A stretch of 64,000 bases of DNA from Monodelphis domestica (GCF_027887165.1 NC_077232.1:58306706-58370705); one strand, 5' to 3'. Positions 12,295 to 24,538 are shown, counted from the first letter of the stretch. The notes: a model not told the origin generated them from the letters alone. Program-made: numbers and translations.

Positions 12295-12665
12295 GCCCTT
12301 GTCTCCAGGAGGTCTGCTAATTTGAATGTTTTCTGTTATTACATTTTCCTTCTCATTGAACCCTTCTGTTGTTTGCTCATATGTTTAATTAATTCATTTA
12401 CAGTTTGTGTATTACAGACTGTTGCCAGTTCTGTTTCTTCCTCTTTTTTTGTAGCTTGCTCTACTGTTCCAAAAATTTTCTCTTTAATCTCTGTTACATC
12501 ATTATCCAATTGAATTTCTTCTTCTATCTGTTCTTTAGTTTTATTTTGTGCTTTTGCAACCTCAAGTTCTATTTGCATGCAGTCTCCTTCCTTTTCATTT
12601 TTTCTTTTTCCTTTCCCATTTTTCCCTTTTGATGCTACCCCATGCACCTGGCTTCATAACTGACT

Positions 12666-13962
12666 TTATTTGGCAGCACCTGAGACTACTTGAGAATAAC
12701 GTGGCTTTACTCCTTGTTGGATGTATCTCTCCATGGTTTCTAAATTTGGTACTTGCAATGATTTCTTGCAATTACAATTACAACATTTTGCATTTGTTTG
12801 TGTATTATTGCTGCTATACTTTACATTGCTTTTCCAAGCCCTCGGTTTGTTATTAGCTTGGAATAATTGTGGCCTTAAATAACAGTCTCGAACCATGTGA
12901 CCCATTTTTCCACAGAGGAAACATCTGGGTAAATTTCTCCTTTGATTGCTTTGTGTGTAATTTCTTGTGGGTTTGTATGATTGCAGAGTGGCTAGATTTT
13001 TTATTTCTTCAATTTCTTTATATTTACTTGAGCTATTTGCCTCCTTAAGCTTGGATTTAAGGTCTTTTATTATTTCATCCTTTTCCTCTAGCATTTCTTT
13101 ATGACCTGAAAATATGTAAGTTGCAGTTTTTCTTAAATCTTCCAGACTTAGTGTTTCCCAGTCTGGGCATTGAAGTTTAAAATATGATCTAATGGGTGTG
13201 TTACTGCCTTTCACAAATTGTCTCCTTATGTGTTGGAGATTTTGTTCAGTTAAATTTTCAAATCCAAGCACATCCTCTGCTACTTCAATAACTCTATCGA
13301 GGAACTTTGATGGATGTTCCCCACTTTACTGTCTCAATTTCTCAAATTTTCCCCAAATATCTGGTCTTTTTGAAAAACTTTTCATTGCCTCTAATAGATC
13401 TTCTCTGGCCTTTCTTAGGTAACGTAGATTTTCATTATTAGATAACTCTAAGTCTGTTCCTTCCTCTGGCCATGATGTTAAATTTGGATTTTTTCTAGTT
13501 TCATCAAGGAATTGTTGTTTTTCCGTTTTTGAAAATAATTCTGAGAGAAGAATTTCAGTGTCCTGGAAATCTGGATCATAAAGCCTAATTGCTCTTTTAA
13601 ATTCTTTTAAACATCTCATCGGTTCTGAAAACCAGGAAGGCATCCATCTTTTCAGACTTTCAAGGTCAGCTGTTGTAAATGGTTTATGTGTTTTTAATAT
13701 GAATTATGCCACTATCTGGTTGTAGGCTTGTTTGATCCCTTAGTGGCAATATTGGTATTCCACCTTCAGCCCCATCTGTATTTTCTTGCTGAACTACATT
13801 GTTATTTTTAGGTATGTCTTGTTGTGTGTTAACACCTTTGCCACATTGTATCTCTTCACTCAGTTGCTTCATCATTTCCTTTAGTTGCATCATCTCTTTT
13901 ATGGCTAAAATTGTCACAGCCATTTCATTATCTTTTGCTTTTTTCCCCAAAATTAGATGCAC
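12666..13962 (-). pseudogene. Gag-like remnant with CCHC zinc knuckle
   Basis: Readable segments on the - strand include a coiled-coil-like stretch near the start (KEMMQLKEMMKQLSEEI), a capsid-like middle (FKRAIRLYDPDFQDTEI), and near the end one zinc knuckle, CFLCGKMGHMVRDCYLR (C-x2-C-x4-H-x4-C). One knuckle and this order fit gammaretroviral gag. Broken. Confidence 0.75.
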
Positions 13963-14448
13963 ACCTATTTTTAGGGCATAGTATAATTTGGTTATGAAGA
14001 ATAATGCTCCAGCTTATGTGGGAATGAATGAAATCAAGTGATACATACTTATATTCAGCCATTGCAACGTTTCATAGATGCTAAGCAGAAAATAAATATA
14101 ATCCAGAATCGTGACAAAAAATAAGTCTTAAAACATATACAAGAAATATGCAATCCAGGCTAGTTAACCCATGGCAAGTAATAGTTTCTTTGCCGTCTTG
14201 TATCTTGGAAAGCTTTTTGCAACAAAAAAAAATGTTTTTAAGTCTGGCCCTTTAAGAGTCTCCTCCTCCCAGTAGGAGGAGTGGCTTCTTTTGGGCGTGG
14301 CATCACTAGGCCGATTAGTTGCACTCAGCACTACTCTCAAAATGGTTACTTTTCACAGTCACACAGGCTTTTGAAATGTATGCAGGCCTGATTTTTTCAA
14401 ATTCTTGACAAAATAGGTTGGAAGAACCTAGCAGGCTCTGCCAAAAAC

Positions 14449-14535
14449 TGTAAAATTTATTGGGAAAGGAAAAGGGATTTGGAAAACAGTTGGCCCTTCC
14501 CCCACACAAACTGTTAATCTAGTTTCCTTTCCACA
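14449..14535 (-). repeat. Short 5' LTR copy of the fossil retrovirus
   Basis: Shares TTTATTGGGAAAGGAAAAGG and the CACACAAACTGTTA...CCTTTCCACA end with the LTR at 9579-10201, and marks the other end of the element. Confidence 0.8.
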
Positions 14536-14640
14536 AAGATGATAATGCATGTATAACCCAAACTGAATTGCCTGCCAGCACTGGGAAGGCTAAGGGAAGG
14601 TAGGGAGGGAGATAAGTTTGAAGCATAGATTATTAATTGA

Positions 14641-14858
14641 GGGGGCAGCTGGGTGGCTTAATGGATTGAGAATCAGGCCCAGAGATGGGAGATCCTGGGT
14701 TCAAATCTGGCATCAGCCACTTCCTGGTGGTGTGACCCTGGGCAAGTCACTTAACCCCCATTGCCTAGCCCTTACTAAGTTCTAACTAAGGTTCTAAGCC
14801 TTCTGCTTTAGAACCAATGCCTAGTGTTGATTCTAAGATGGAAGGTAAGGGTTTAATA
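14641..14858 (+). repeat. Full-length marsupial CORE-SINE
   Basis: Begins GGGGGCAGCTGGGTGGCTTA and ends GATGGAAGGTAAGGGTTT, followed by an A-rich tail. Confidence 0.92.
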
Positions 14859-15008
14859 AAAAATAAAACAATTAATTGGATCACCTCCTTATTTATCTGC
14901 ATTGATGTCACAGAGATTGGTCTCTCTGTGCCTGCCATTGCTTCCATAGCTTCTGCTGTGCCAGCCTGTAACCCCTGGACCAGACTGAGCAGAGCCAAGA
15001 CCACCAAG

Positions 15009-15378
15009 ATGAGCTATGTGGCAGCCTGCCTTTTGGCTGTACTTGGTAGCAATGATTCCACCAACTTCAAGGACCTGAAGATCCTGGACAGTATGGGAAC
15101 TGAGGTGGATTAGAAGCAGCTCAACAAGGTCATCAGTGAACTTAGTGTCAAGAACATAAAAGGTGTTATTGCTCAGGAAAGCTGTAACCTGGTCTCCATT
15201 CCCATGGGTGGTACCAACTCTGTTACTGCCAGTGCTGGCTCTGCTGTTTCAGCTGCTGGGGATGCAGACCTTGCTGCTGCAGAGGAATTAAAGGACAAAA
15301 AAAAAGAGAGAGAGAGAGAGAGAAATCAGAAGAATCTGATGATAAAATGTTTGGTATGATTCATTTTTCACATAAATA
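15009..15378 (+). pseudogene. RPLP2: RPLP2 processed pseudogene (ribosomal protein P2)
   Basis: The + strand translation from the ATG at 15009 reads MSYVAACLLAVLGSNDS, then KILDSMGTEVD. After a TAG at about 15111 it continues with KQLNKVISELSVKNIKGVIAQ, an alanine-rich hinge (SAVSAAGDADLAAAEELKDKK), and a decayed acidic end. This follows ribosomal stalk protein P2 from N- to C-terminus, about 115 residues. There are no introns, and an AATAAA lies near 15376, so it is a retrocopy of an mRNA. The in-frame stop, the GA-repeat expansion near 15305-15323 and a disrupted DDDMGFGLFD-type C-terminus make it non-functional. Upstream bases (about 14960-15008) may be 5'UTR. Confidence 0.9.
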
Positions 15379-15389
15379 AAAACATCTAA

Positions 15390-16331
15390 ACAATTCGAGG
15401 AATGTTAATTGCTTGTGGGTAAAATAAGCCAAAAAATAAAAATGACAATTTTACCTAAGTTAATTTTCATAATCAATGCTGTTTCAATCAAACTACCAAA
15501 TAATTATTTTATAGAACTAGAAAAAAATAGTAACAAAATTCATCTTGAAGAACAAAATGTCAAAAGTACCAAAGGAATCAATGAAAAAATGTGAAAGAAG
15601 GTAGTCTAGCAGTTACAGTTTTCAATCATTAAAACAATCTGTTCCTGACTAATAGAGTGATGGATCAGTGAAGTAGATTATGTATATAATATGCAGTAAT
15701 AAGTGACTGTAATAATCTAGCATGTGATAAACCTAAACATTCCAAACTTATGGGTAAAAACTCACTATTTGATATAAATTGCTAGGAAAATTAGAAAGCA
15801 GTTTGGCAGAAATGAGGTGTAGACCAGCATATTATAGTATATACCAAAATAAGGTCAAAATGGAAAAATGACTTAGACATAAAGGGAAATATCATAAGTA
15901 GGGGAGCATGGAAAAATGTACCTGTAAGATCTATGGATATAGCAAGGATTTCTGACTAAACAATAAATAGGATTATAGGAAGCAAAATAGATTATTTTAA
16001 TTACATGAAATGAAAAAGCTTTTGTACAAAAATAATGCAGCCAAAATTAGAAGGAAAACCAAAAATTTGAGGAGTGGGAGATTTATAGCAAGTTTCTCTG
16101 CTAAATGTCTCATTTCTCAAATATTTAAGGAACTGAGCCAAATTTATAAAAATAGAAGCCATTGTAGGAATGAAAAATTTTGAAAGGCTTAAGAACTTCA
16201 ATGTATGCACTGATTAACCATAATTCTAGAGGATCAACATTGAAGAACACTGCCTCATATCCTGACAGAGGACTTAATCTGCAGAATGAGACATAATTTT
16301 AGACATGATCAACATAGGAATTTCTTTAGCC
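15390..16331 (+). mobile_element. Decayed L1 ORF2 fragment and an older tail
   Basis: L1 ORF2 C-terminal sequence is recognisable (AAAATGACAATTTTACCTAAG near 15438; CTTTTGTACAAAAATAATG near 16018). After about 16211 the sequence no longer matches the better L1 copies; it continues past the LTR at 17511-17650 (TTGTTACAAGGGTTTTG), suggesting one older element split by that LTR. No intact frame. Confidence 0.65.
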
Positions 16332-17510
16332 TGTAAACCTCAAAATTTCTCAGACTTATGAATGTTAAGGGTTTCCCCCATTGGAGAATCTTCTACTTTA
16401 AAAAATTCCCTAGCAGATAGTGAGAATTCTACTTGGATGTGAGGGCTCATTACCTTGGGAATATCCCTACTCCACCCTACTTAGGACTGCTTTAGGACAG
16501 AGAGCTCCTTGAGAACAATGAAAGTGCTTTGATCCATGCTTATGGAAGGGACAGGAAGTTCTTTGAATCATGACTGTTTTAGAATTGATACAATGGGATA
16601 CTAAGTACCTAAAAAGGTGGGGCAACTTGTAAACTACTTAAACCTAAAAGGGTGATAACTTATTCAGAGGTTTTTTTCTTAATGAAATTTGTCGACACAG
16701 CAGCATTTTTTCCTGTCTTACTAAAGAGATTAAAACTACTCAGCTGTGAATTCAAAATGGGCAGTCCTTTAGAAACATCTATAGTGATTGGTAGATGTAA
16801 GGGCTTAGGGGAGGTGACAGAGGAGATTTTGCCCTTAAAAATAAGAGCTCAGAGAAGAGGAGGGATCTCAATTTCTGACTCTCATTCTGGAGGATCTCAT
16901 TCTGAGAAACTCATTTCCTTGAGGACTGATGATTGAAGGCTCTTTCCTTGGAGATAGATCTCTTTGAGGAGAAGTACTTTTGGAGGAAATCTCATTCTGA
17001 AGGAGAGCTCCTTGAGGAGCTCCTCTGAGGGGCTCTGTCCCTCTGGGGTAGGAGCTCTGGAGGCTCTTGAGAGAGGCCCTTTGAAACAATCTCTGGCTGG
17101 AAGACTCTTTGAGGAAGAATGCTGGCCTGGTGTCACTAGTATCCTTGTCTAGTCAGACCTTGTATGTGAGTGTTAAAAAAACTGACTGATTTCTCTTTTA
17201 AGATTCAGGTCTAGGCCATATTGGCTTGAGGCCCTTCATACTTATTCCTTTCTTACTCGCTCTCTCTTTCTTTGATTACTCATTGTATTGTTAATTAAAA
17301 TCTCTATAAAACCCTATTGACTTGGGTATTTGAATAATTGGGAATATTTCCCTGGTGACCACCTAATATTTGATTTTAAAACCCAAGACACTGTAGTGAA
17401 ACATATTTCTGTGGTCAAATTTACTCACCCTCTCTTATATCTATCACAATTTATATCTTCAACAATTTTAATCACTACAGTTTAAGACCTCAACCATTTT
17501 AAATCTCACA
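16332..17510 (+). mobile_element. Solo retroviral LTR, 1179 bp
   Basis: Starts TGTAAACCTC, ends AATCTCACA and is flanked by AGCC at 16328-16331 and 17511-17514, a 4-bp target duplication. The body holds an imperfect array of GAGGA/CTCTGAGG-like units (16880-17120), giving spurious open frames. Removing it rejoins flanking repeat sequence. Fossil of a class I-type element; no internal genes. Confidence 0.7.
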
Positions 17511-17649
17511 AGCCCAACTATGCATTATGTGTTTGTTACAAGGGTTTTGTTTTTCTTTTTTAGCTTTGTGGGGAGGATGGGAGGAAGAAAAAAATAAATT
17601 ATTGACAATTGAAAAAACAAAAATTAATCACAATTTTAAAAAAATAATG

Positions 17650-20600
17650 ACTAGGTGGGATATATACCAGGAATGCCAGGCTATTTCAATATTAGGAAAA
17701 CCATCCATATAATTGACCACATCAACAACCAAATTAATAGAAATCACATGATATCTATTTCAATAGATGCGGAAAAAATCTTTGACAAAATACAACACCC
17801 ATTCCTATTGAAAACACTAGAAAGTATAGGAATAGAAGGGCCTTTCCTCAAAATGATAAGCAGTATTTATTTAAAACCATTAGTAAGTATCATCTGCAAT
17901 GGGGACAATAAGATCAGTAGTGACACAAGGATGCCCATTATCACCACTACTATTTAATATTGTACTAGAAATTCTAGAGGTAGTAATTAGAGAAGAAAAA
18001 GAAACTGAAGGGATCAAAGTAGACAGTGAGGAAACTAAATTATCACTCTTTGCAGTATATGATGGTATACCTAGAGAATCTAAGAAAATCAACTAAAAAA
18101 CTAGTGGAAGCAATAACTTTTGCGAAGTTGCAGGATACATTTCTAACAAAACTCAGCAACAAGAGTTAGAAAGAGAAACTCCATTTAAAATCACTCTAGA
18201 CAATATAAAATATTTGAGAATCTATTTGCCAAGACAAACACAGGAACTATATGACCACAACTACAAAACACTTTTCACACAAACAAAACTAGATCTAACC
18301 AATTGGAAAAACATTAATTGCTCAGGGGTAAGATGAGCTAATATAATAAAAATGGCAATCTTACCTAAACTAACTTACTTATTCAGTACCATACTATCAA
18401 ACTATCAAAAAAAACTTTTTTATAGAATTAGAAAAAATTATAACAAAGTTCATCTGGAAGAATCAAAAGATCAAGAATATCTAGGAAACTAATGAAAAAA
18501 TGTGAAGGATGGGGGCCTAGCATTACCAGACCTTAAACTGTATTATAAAGCACTGATCATCAAAACAATGTGGCACTGACTAAGAGATAGAAGGGTGGAT
18601 TAAAGGAATAGACGTGGTGTGAATGACCTCAGCAAGCTAGTGTTCAATAAATCCCAAGATCCTAGCTTTGGGGACAAGAACTCACTATTTGACAAAAACT
18701 GCTGGGAAAATTGGAAAATAGTATGGGAAAAATTAGGTTTAGATCAACATCTCACACACTATACCAAGATAAATTCAAAATGGGTAAATTACTTAAATAC
18801 AAAGAGAGAAATTATAAGTAAATTGGATGAACATAGAACCTGTCAGATCTATGGGAAAGGATAGAATTTAAGACCAATCAAGAGATAGAGAACATTACAA
18901 AATGTAAAACAAATAATATCAATTATATTAAATTTAAAAGATTTTGTACAAACAAAACCAATGAAACCAAAATTAGAAGGGAAACAAAAAACTGGGGGAA
19001 AATTTTATAACAAAAATCTCTGGTGAAGGTTTTATTTCTCAAATATTTATAAGGAACTAAGTCAAATGTACAAGAAATCAAGCCATTCCCCAATTGGCAA
19101 ATGGTCATGAATAAACAGTTTTCAGATGAAAAATATCAAAACTATCAATAATCACATGAAAAAGTGTTGTAAATCCCTCCTGATTAGAGAAATGCAAATC
19201 AAAACAATGCTGAGGTACCTCCCCATACCTAGAAGATTGATCAATATGACAATAAAGGAAAATAATAAATGTTGTAGGGGATGTGGAAAAATTGGGACAC
19301 TAATAGATTACTGATGGGGTTGTGAATTGATCTAACCATTCTGGAAGGCAATTTGGAATTATGTACAAAGGACTTTTAAAGAATGCCTGCCCTTTGATCC
19401 AGCAATACTGAAATAGAAAACAAAAGGTAAACTGAGGAAATTGTTTCTTATTTCAATGACTGCTGTCCTCCGGCTTGTAACTAGAGAGAGCTGCTAAGGG
19501 AACCTGAAACTGCTTATTTGTAATGGAGGTAGGAATGAGAAATGCTGAGGGATCCTAGCACAGGGATGCTGCCACACAGGGGAATTGCTCTGGGGAATGC
19601 TCTGGGGTTTGCCTACTGATCCCTACTGATGGCTGATGGATTAGTATATCTTTCTAACTTCTTCCCCCCTTCACTCCCTCCCTTCTCCAACCCTCTCCTC
19701 TCTGACTCCCTCACCTCCCAGTTCTTCTTGAAGCCTTTGGCTTCTTCCCTCCCCCCTTGAATAAACTATAAAGATACTCTTTTCCTTTCCTTTTTTCAAG
19801 TCAAGGGGTTTATTGGGACAACAGGATGGGAAACTGAGGTGATAGGGATGAGGATTTCCCTAATATAAAATGAGGATTATGAGTGCTTGGGAGGTCACAG
19901 CTGTGACAGAGGGACAGTAAGAGATGAAGGACAACAGCTTTTTAAAATCTTCTTTCTTCTTCTTAACAAAGTCAACAAAGTCTCTCAGCTTAACTTCTGA
20001 AGCCACCCGCAAGGGTCCTTCAGTCTGAGACAACTCCCCAAGAGAGAAAACAAAATTCAAAGTCTCTCAGTTTCTCTTGGCCAGCTCAACTCTCAAATAC
20101 AACACCAACTCAAAAGCCAAGTTTCTGCCCTGGTCAGCTTCAACCACCCAGAGCTAGAGAAACAGAGACAAAGTCAAGTTTTTTCCTTCTTCTCCTCTGT
20201 GTAGCCAGAAACCCCCAACTGCCACTCCTGGGAACATTCTGTTTGGAACCTTCCTCTTGATAGACCGGCAGGTTAGGTCCCCAGCTTGTTGCATCTTGGC
20301 TTACAAGTCCTCTCTCTCTCTCTATGCCTCTACCACAATAATGTAAAAATGGAGATTTGAACCCCAGACTTCAATCCCCAGAAGTCCTTGGTACTTCCTA
20401 GAATTCCCTATAATCTCACCTGAGTCCTCACCTGAGTGGGAGAACACAATTTAGTATTTAAAGGGCTCTCTGCCTCCCAAGAACCTCTCTTCTTCCGCTT
20501 CTAAGCACACGCATCTCTCTACCTGGCATGCAAGATGTAAGTGGCTGTGAATGGGCTATTCAGCCCTAGGCATGTGCTTTTCTTATTTTGTATTATCTTA

Positions 20601-21325
20601 TTTCCTTGATTTCTATTAATCTTAATAAACCTCATAAAAATATAATTCTTTTATTCAAGAGACTAATTTAATCTTTACAATACCACTATCAGGTTTATTA
20701 ACCCAAAGAGTTTTATTAATCCTAAGAGTTAATTAAAAAGGCTTGTATAAAAATATTCATAGCCACATTCTTTGTGATGGAAAAAATTGAAAAATAAGGG
20801 GGTGTCCCTCGATTGGGGAATGGCTGAACAAATTTTGGTATATGATGATAATGGAATACTATTGTGCTATAAGGAATGACGATCTGGAGACTTTCTATAT
20901 GAACTGGGAGAACCTCCATGAACTGATGCAGAGTGAAATGAGCAGAACCAGAAGAACATTGTACACAGAAAGTGAAACATTGTGGAGCTATCCAATATAA
21001 TGGACTTTACTACTAGTAGCAATGCAATGATCCAGGGCAACACTGAGGGACTTATGAGAAAGAACTGTGGATGTAGAAACACGGAAGGAAAACATATGAC
21101 TTATTACCTGTTTATATGGGTATATGATTTGGGGTTTTGGTTTTAAAAGATTGCTCTGTTGCAAAAATGAATAATATGGAAATAGGTATCAAGTGACAAC
21201 ACTTGTATTACCCAGTGAGAGTGCTTGTTGGTTCTGGGAGGAGCGAAGGGGAAAAAAAGGAATCATGTAAAGAGGGGGAAACTTTTTTTTAAAAACAAAT
21301 TAAATAATTAAATAAAAGAAACAGG
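17650..21325 (+). mobile_element. Second long LINE-1, split by LTR sequence
   Basis: Collinear L1 ORF2 and 3'UTR sequence at 17650-19410 and 20680-21325. Reverse transcriptase blocks include [21 protein letters not shown] (17755-17820) and [16 protein letters not shown] (17920-17970). C-terminal blocks are at 18720-19400, and the 3' end with TGGAATACTATTGTGC is at 20848. Frame changes are frequent and the FADD site is damaged (near 18050). It ends in an A-rich tail. Older than the copy at 301-2978. Confidence 0.88.
19411..20679 (+). mobile_element. Composite LTR insertion in L1
   Basis: Begins TGAAATAGAAAAC, ends AATCTTTACA, and is flanked by ATAC (19407-19410 and 20680-20683), so it entered as one unit or became one by nested insertion. 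The right 338 bp (20342-20679) match the LTR at 34551-34902 (shared TTTGAAC..., GACTTCAATCCCCA, AATAAACCT, TTTAATCTTTACA). The left 400 bp are different LTR-like sequence. No retroviral gene is recognised inside. Broken fossil. Confidence 0.6.
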
Positions 21326-21744
21326 GAAAATCATTCTCCACAGAGTCAGAGATCTGCAATTTGTCATCACTTACCTTCCAAAGGGTAGTCATATATAAAC
21401 TCTCATGGTAAATAAATCCTTAGGATGATAGTAGTAGTGCTCATAGAGGCAGCCATGTGTGCTGTTGTCTCAATCATACTGCTCACAATGATATCATGTT
21501 AAGTCTTCAGATTTGGCAGGAACACAAAGTTCTCACATGTAAAAATAGTTATATTTTGCCTCTCAATGTCTTCATGCCTATATGAGATATAGGAAGGGGT
21601 GCGTGTCTGTATACGTTAAAACATAAGTGAGTGCCAGTAAATTGAATTCAAAATACTTCAGAGTAAATTATCTGGTCAAATCACAATTATCTGGTTAGTT
21701 CAGCATGTATAGATAGTAAGACTAAATTATTGGAGTCAAAACTA

Positions 21745-21950
21745 CATTTTTTTTTTAAAACCTTTACCTTCCATCTTGGAGTCAATATTGTGTATTGGCT
21801 CCAAGGCAGAAGAGTGTTAAGGGCTAGGCAATGGGGGTTAAGTGACTTGCCCAGGGTCACACAGCTGGGAAGTGTCTGAGGCCAGATTTGAACCTAAGAC
21901 TCCCATCTCTAGGCCTGACTCTCAGTCCACTGAGCCACCCAGCAGCCCCC
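21745..21950 (-). repeat. Full-length marsupial CORE-SINE
   Basis: Antisense copy running from the poly-T/CCTTTACCTTCCATCTTGG end to CAGCAGCCCCC. Confidence 0.9.
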
Positions 21951-21959
21951 GAACATACA

Positions 21960-22440
21960 TTTTGATGCTTTAATTTGTCTCTGTTTCTAGTCTCTCCCCT
22001 CTCTAATATATCCTTTCTGTGACTGTCAATACATATGTCACTCCTGTGTAATTAGAACGTTACCCCAAAAACTATGATTCCCAGCATCCTATGTTCCTTC
22101 TCACCTTATGTGCAGATGTAGGGAGGATGTAAATTTGGTGTAGCCCCGGCTCTTGCTATCCAAAGGCAGAAGAACTTGCTCACATGGTTTTAATTTTGTT
22201 AAATAATTAGTTTTTTTTACTTCTATTTCCTCTTTATTCCTTCTACTTTAAGTGATTATTAATAAACTCTATAAAATATAATTCTTGGAATATTGGACAT
22301 TAATTTAAATCTTATGCTCCCTTGCTCTAGAATCTTAAATGACTCACTATTAGTTTGATAAAATCCAAACTCCTTGGCTTGGCTTTAAAAGCCTTTTATG
22401 GGTTAGCTCTAGCTTACCTTTTATTTTGAATGTTTTATTT
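21960..22440 (+). mobile_element. L2 LINE 3' fragment split by an LTR
   Basis: Pieces either side of the LTR at 22045-22316 rejoin to CACTCCCTTGCTCTAGAATC, followed by GATAAAATCCAAACTCC and TTGGCTTTAAAAGCC, the usual 3' region of mammalian L2. Confidence 0.65.
22045..22316 (+). mobile_element. Short solo LTR, same family as 34551-34902
   Basis: Starts TGTGTAATTAG and is flanked by CTCC (22041-22044 and 22317-22320). The 3' part (AATAAACTCTATAAAATATAA, then TTAATTTAAATCTTA) matches the ends of the LTRs at 20342-20679 and 34551-34902. Fossil, old. Confidence 0.6.
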
Positions 22441-22627
22441 GTTTTTTTTTTCCTTTTTAAAATATCCTTGTCGTTTCCCAATAACTCCCCATCAGCTTAC
22501 AATATAATTAGTTTAAAGCTGAACTAAGACTTTTGGGACCCCTGGTGATGTGGTCAAATCCATACTCAAGGAAAATCACTTTAGCAGCTGTAAGGGGAAT
22601 GGATTTAATGACCATTGTGGGGGGGAA

Positions 22628-22806
22628 AAAACTCTTACCTTCTGTTTCAGTATCATTTCTAAGACAGAAGAGAAGTAATGGCTAGCCAGAGTTAAGCGAC
22701 TTCCTTCTAGGTCACACAACTAAGAAGCAACTGAGGTAAAATTTGAACCCAAGTCTTCCTGAATTCAAGTCTGGTGCTCTATCTACTGTTCTGCCTAGCT
22801 CCCCCA
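22628..22806 (-). repeat. CORE-SINE copy, diverged
   Basis: Antisense SINE with AGGTCACACAACTAAGAAG core and TTTGAACCCAAGTCTTCC box; an older subfamily than its neighbour. Confidence 0.75.
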
Positions 22807-22834
22807 ATTTAAGTGGTCATTAAAACATTAATAG

Positions 22835-23022
22835 GAGGGCAGCTGGGTAGCTCAGTGGATTGAGAACCAGGCCTAGAGATGGGAGGTCCTAGGTTAAAAT
22901 CTGGCCTCAGCCACTTCCTAGCTGTGTGACCCTGGGCAAGTCACTTGACCCCCATTGCCTAGCCCTTAAAACTCTTCTGCCTTGGAGCCAATACACAGTA
23001 TTGACTCCAAGGTAAGGGTTTT
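22835..23022 (+). repeat. Full-length marsupial CORE-SINE
   Basis: Begins GGCAGCTGGGTAGCTCAGTG and ends CCAAGGTAAGGGTTTT. Confidence 0.9.
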
Positions 23023-23511
23023 TTTTTTAATTAAAAATTAAAAACATTAACAGCTTCACATTTGGGACTTGCTGTATACCTTAGATTCCTTTCAATCCCA
23101 TTGCAGGTGTACCTCCAGAAACCTTTCCACCATCTAGAAAAGCTCCACAGGCTATAACCAATCACTTACTCCTCAAATCACCTTGCATTTATTTACTATG
23201 TATACTATATTCCCCAAATAGAGCATGGAGTCCTTCAGCAAAGAGCCTTTTTCCATCACATAGTTAGTGGTTAAGTAATGCTTTTTAATTGAACTATAAA
23301 AACAGCAGCGTACCGTAGTGGAAAGAGCATTCGCTATCTCTAGAGGCAGATGGTTCGGAGGCTGCTTCTGACTTACTCCCTTTGGGTCTCTGGGCAAGTC
23401 CCTGGGTTTTAGATTTTCCATTTCTGTAAAATGCATAGGTTGGACTAGATGTCTTCTGGGTTCCTTCACCCTAAATCTATGGTCAATCTTATTTGGAAAT
23501 TTAGTATAGAA

Positions 23512-24538
23512 TTGTAATCATTTTTATATAAAACCTTTCTTAAACCTCAGAATTTGAAGGTCGGCTAGCTTCCAAGCTAAAGTAATTGACTTCCAGGCCT
23601 TAAGGTGTCTTACTGGGCTAGCTTCATTAGAGGTTGGAAAGAGATCTGCTCCTTATTTATCTGTGAACAAGAACTCTCAGGTAAGCAAGCTCAGCAAGCT
23701 CTAGCTGCCATGTTGGACATATTTGGCTGAATATGTTGGCATCTTCTGGGTTGAAGTAGTGAGGGAGGAGTTGAGATCGCTAAGTCTACATCCTTAGTGG
23801 CTATTAACCAACTGGAGATGTTTGGGGATGTCAAGGGGAGGGACTGAGTGGTGACCTCACAAATGGTATATAGGATATACAACAGAGGAGTTCATTCCCT
23901 TTTGCCCTGCTTGGTCTCTTGGCACCCATTTGTATTGTAGAGGGAATCAACTGGCCATTGTAGATTGTCTTGAGCGGTTGATTAGGAGATTGACTTACAA
24001 TTAAGAAAAACTACTTCTCAAGAATTTCACTCATTATACTTAGCTACCTACATGAATCCAATGAACAAGGAAATTGCAGGTTCTTGGCTTTGCTTAGTTT
24101 TGAAAGAAAGGAAAGAGGGAAGCTATTGACCAGGTGACTTTGTTCTTCAACCTCGGCTTTGACTTGGACCTTGACTTTTGGAGTGTTTCTTGGGTGAGTG
24201 AGAATCTGGCCTTCCTTTCTTGGCCTCCTGGAGAGAGATTAGTGTCAGAGAGGCCTTCCCTTCTTGGAGGAGATCATGTGGGTGGAACTCTGGGTCTTCC
24301 AGTCAAGGGTTAACAAGCCCTGCTGAGCCAAGCCCCAAAGCAATATTTAGAGTGATAGGGTAGACATCTTCTCTACTCTCTTTTTGTATTTCTCTACTTT
24401 CACTCTTTCCACCCATTTTGTAAATAAAAGCTAGCAAAAGTCATTTTGACTTGAACTATAATCTTTTTGAATTGGTGAGCACAATATTAATTTTAGAATT
24501 TTCACATATTTAGTCAAACTCTTAGTTTATTTCCTTAC
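23512..24538 (+). mobile_element. LTR-like sequence (probable retroviral fossil)
   Basis: Non-genic block bounded by TGTAATCATT and ATTTCCTTACA. It has a TATA-like GGTATATAGGATA near 23865 and AATAAAAGC near 24424, spaced as in an LTR. I could not find a matching target duplication, so the left edge is uncertain. Confidence 0.4.

Larger units (their letters stand above)
9579..14535 (-). mobile_element. Fossil endogenous retrovirus, class I (gamma-type)
   Basis: A 4.96-kb LTR element lies on the - strand. A long LTR is at 9579-10201 (3' side in element orientation) and a shorter copy of the same repeat, matching its outer parts, is at 14449-14535. Both begin TGTGG and end TTACA in element orientation and are flanked by AAGA on each side, a 4-bp target duplication. 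A polypurine tract (AAAAAAAGGGGATGAT) abuts the 3' LTR. Gag-like, zinc-knuckle, protease-like and integrase-tail parts are readable in order. It is broken, with many breaks; polymerase core and envelope are not recognised. The integrase tail (WTGPHEVLFTTPTAIKV) resembles gammaretroviruses. It split an older L1/HAL1-like element. Confidence 0.85.

Noticed and set aside
10914-13200. Open frames on the + strand across the retroviral fossil
   Set aside because: They are antisense shadows of - strand retroviral sequence and show no domains.
16868-17152. Overlapping open frames on both strands near 17 kb
   Set aside because: They come from imperfect GAGGA/CTCTGAGG repeats within an LTR. No protein family resemblance.
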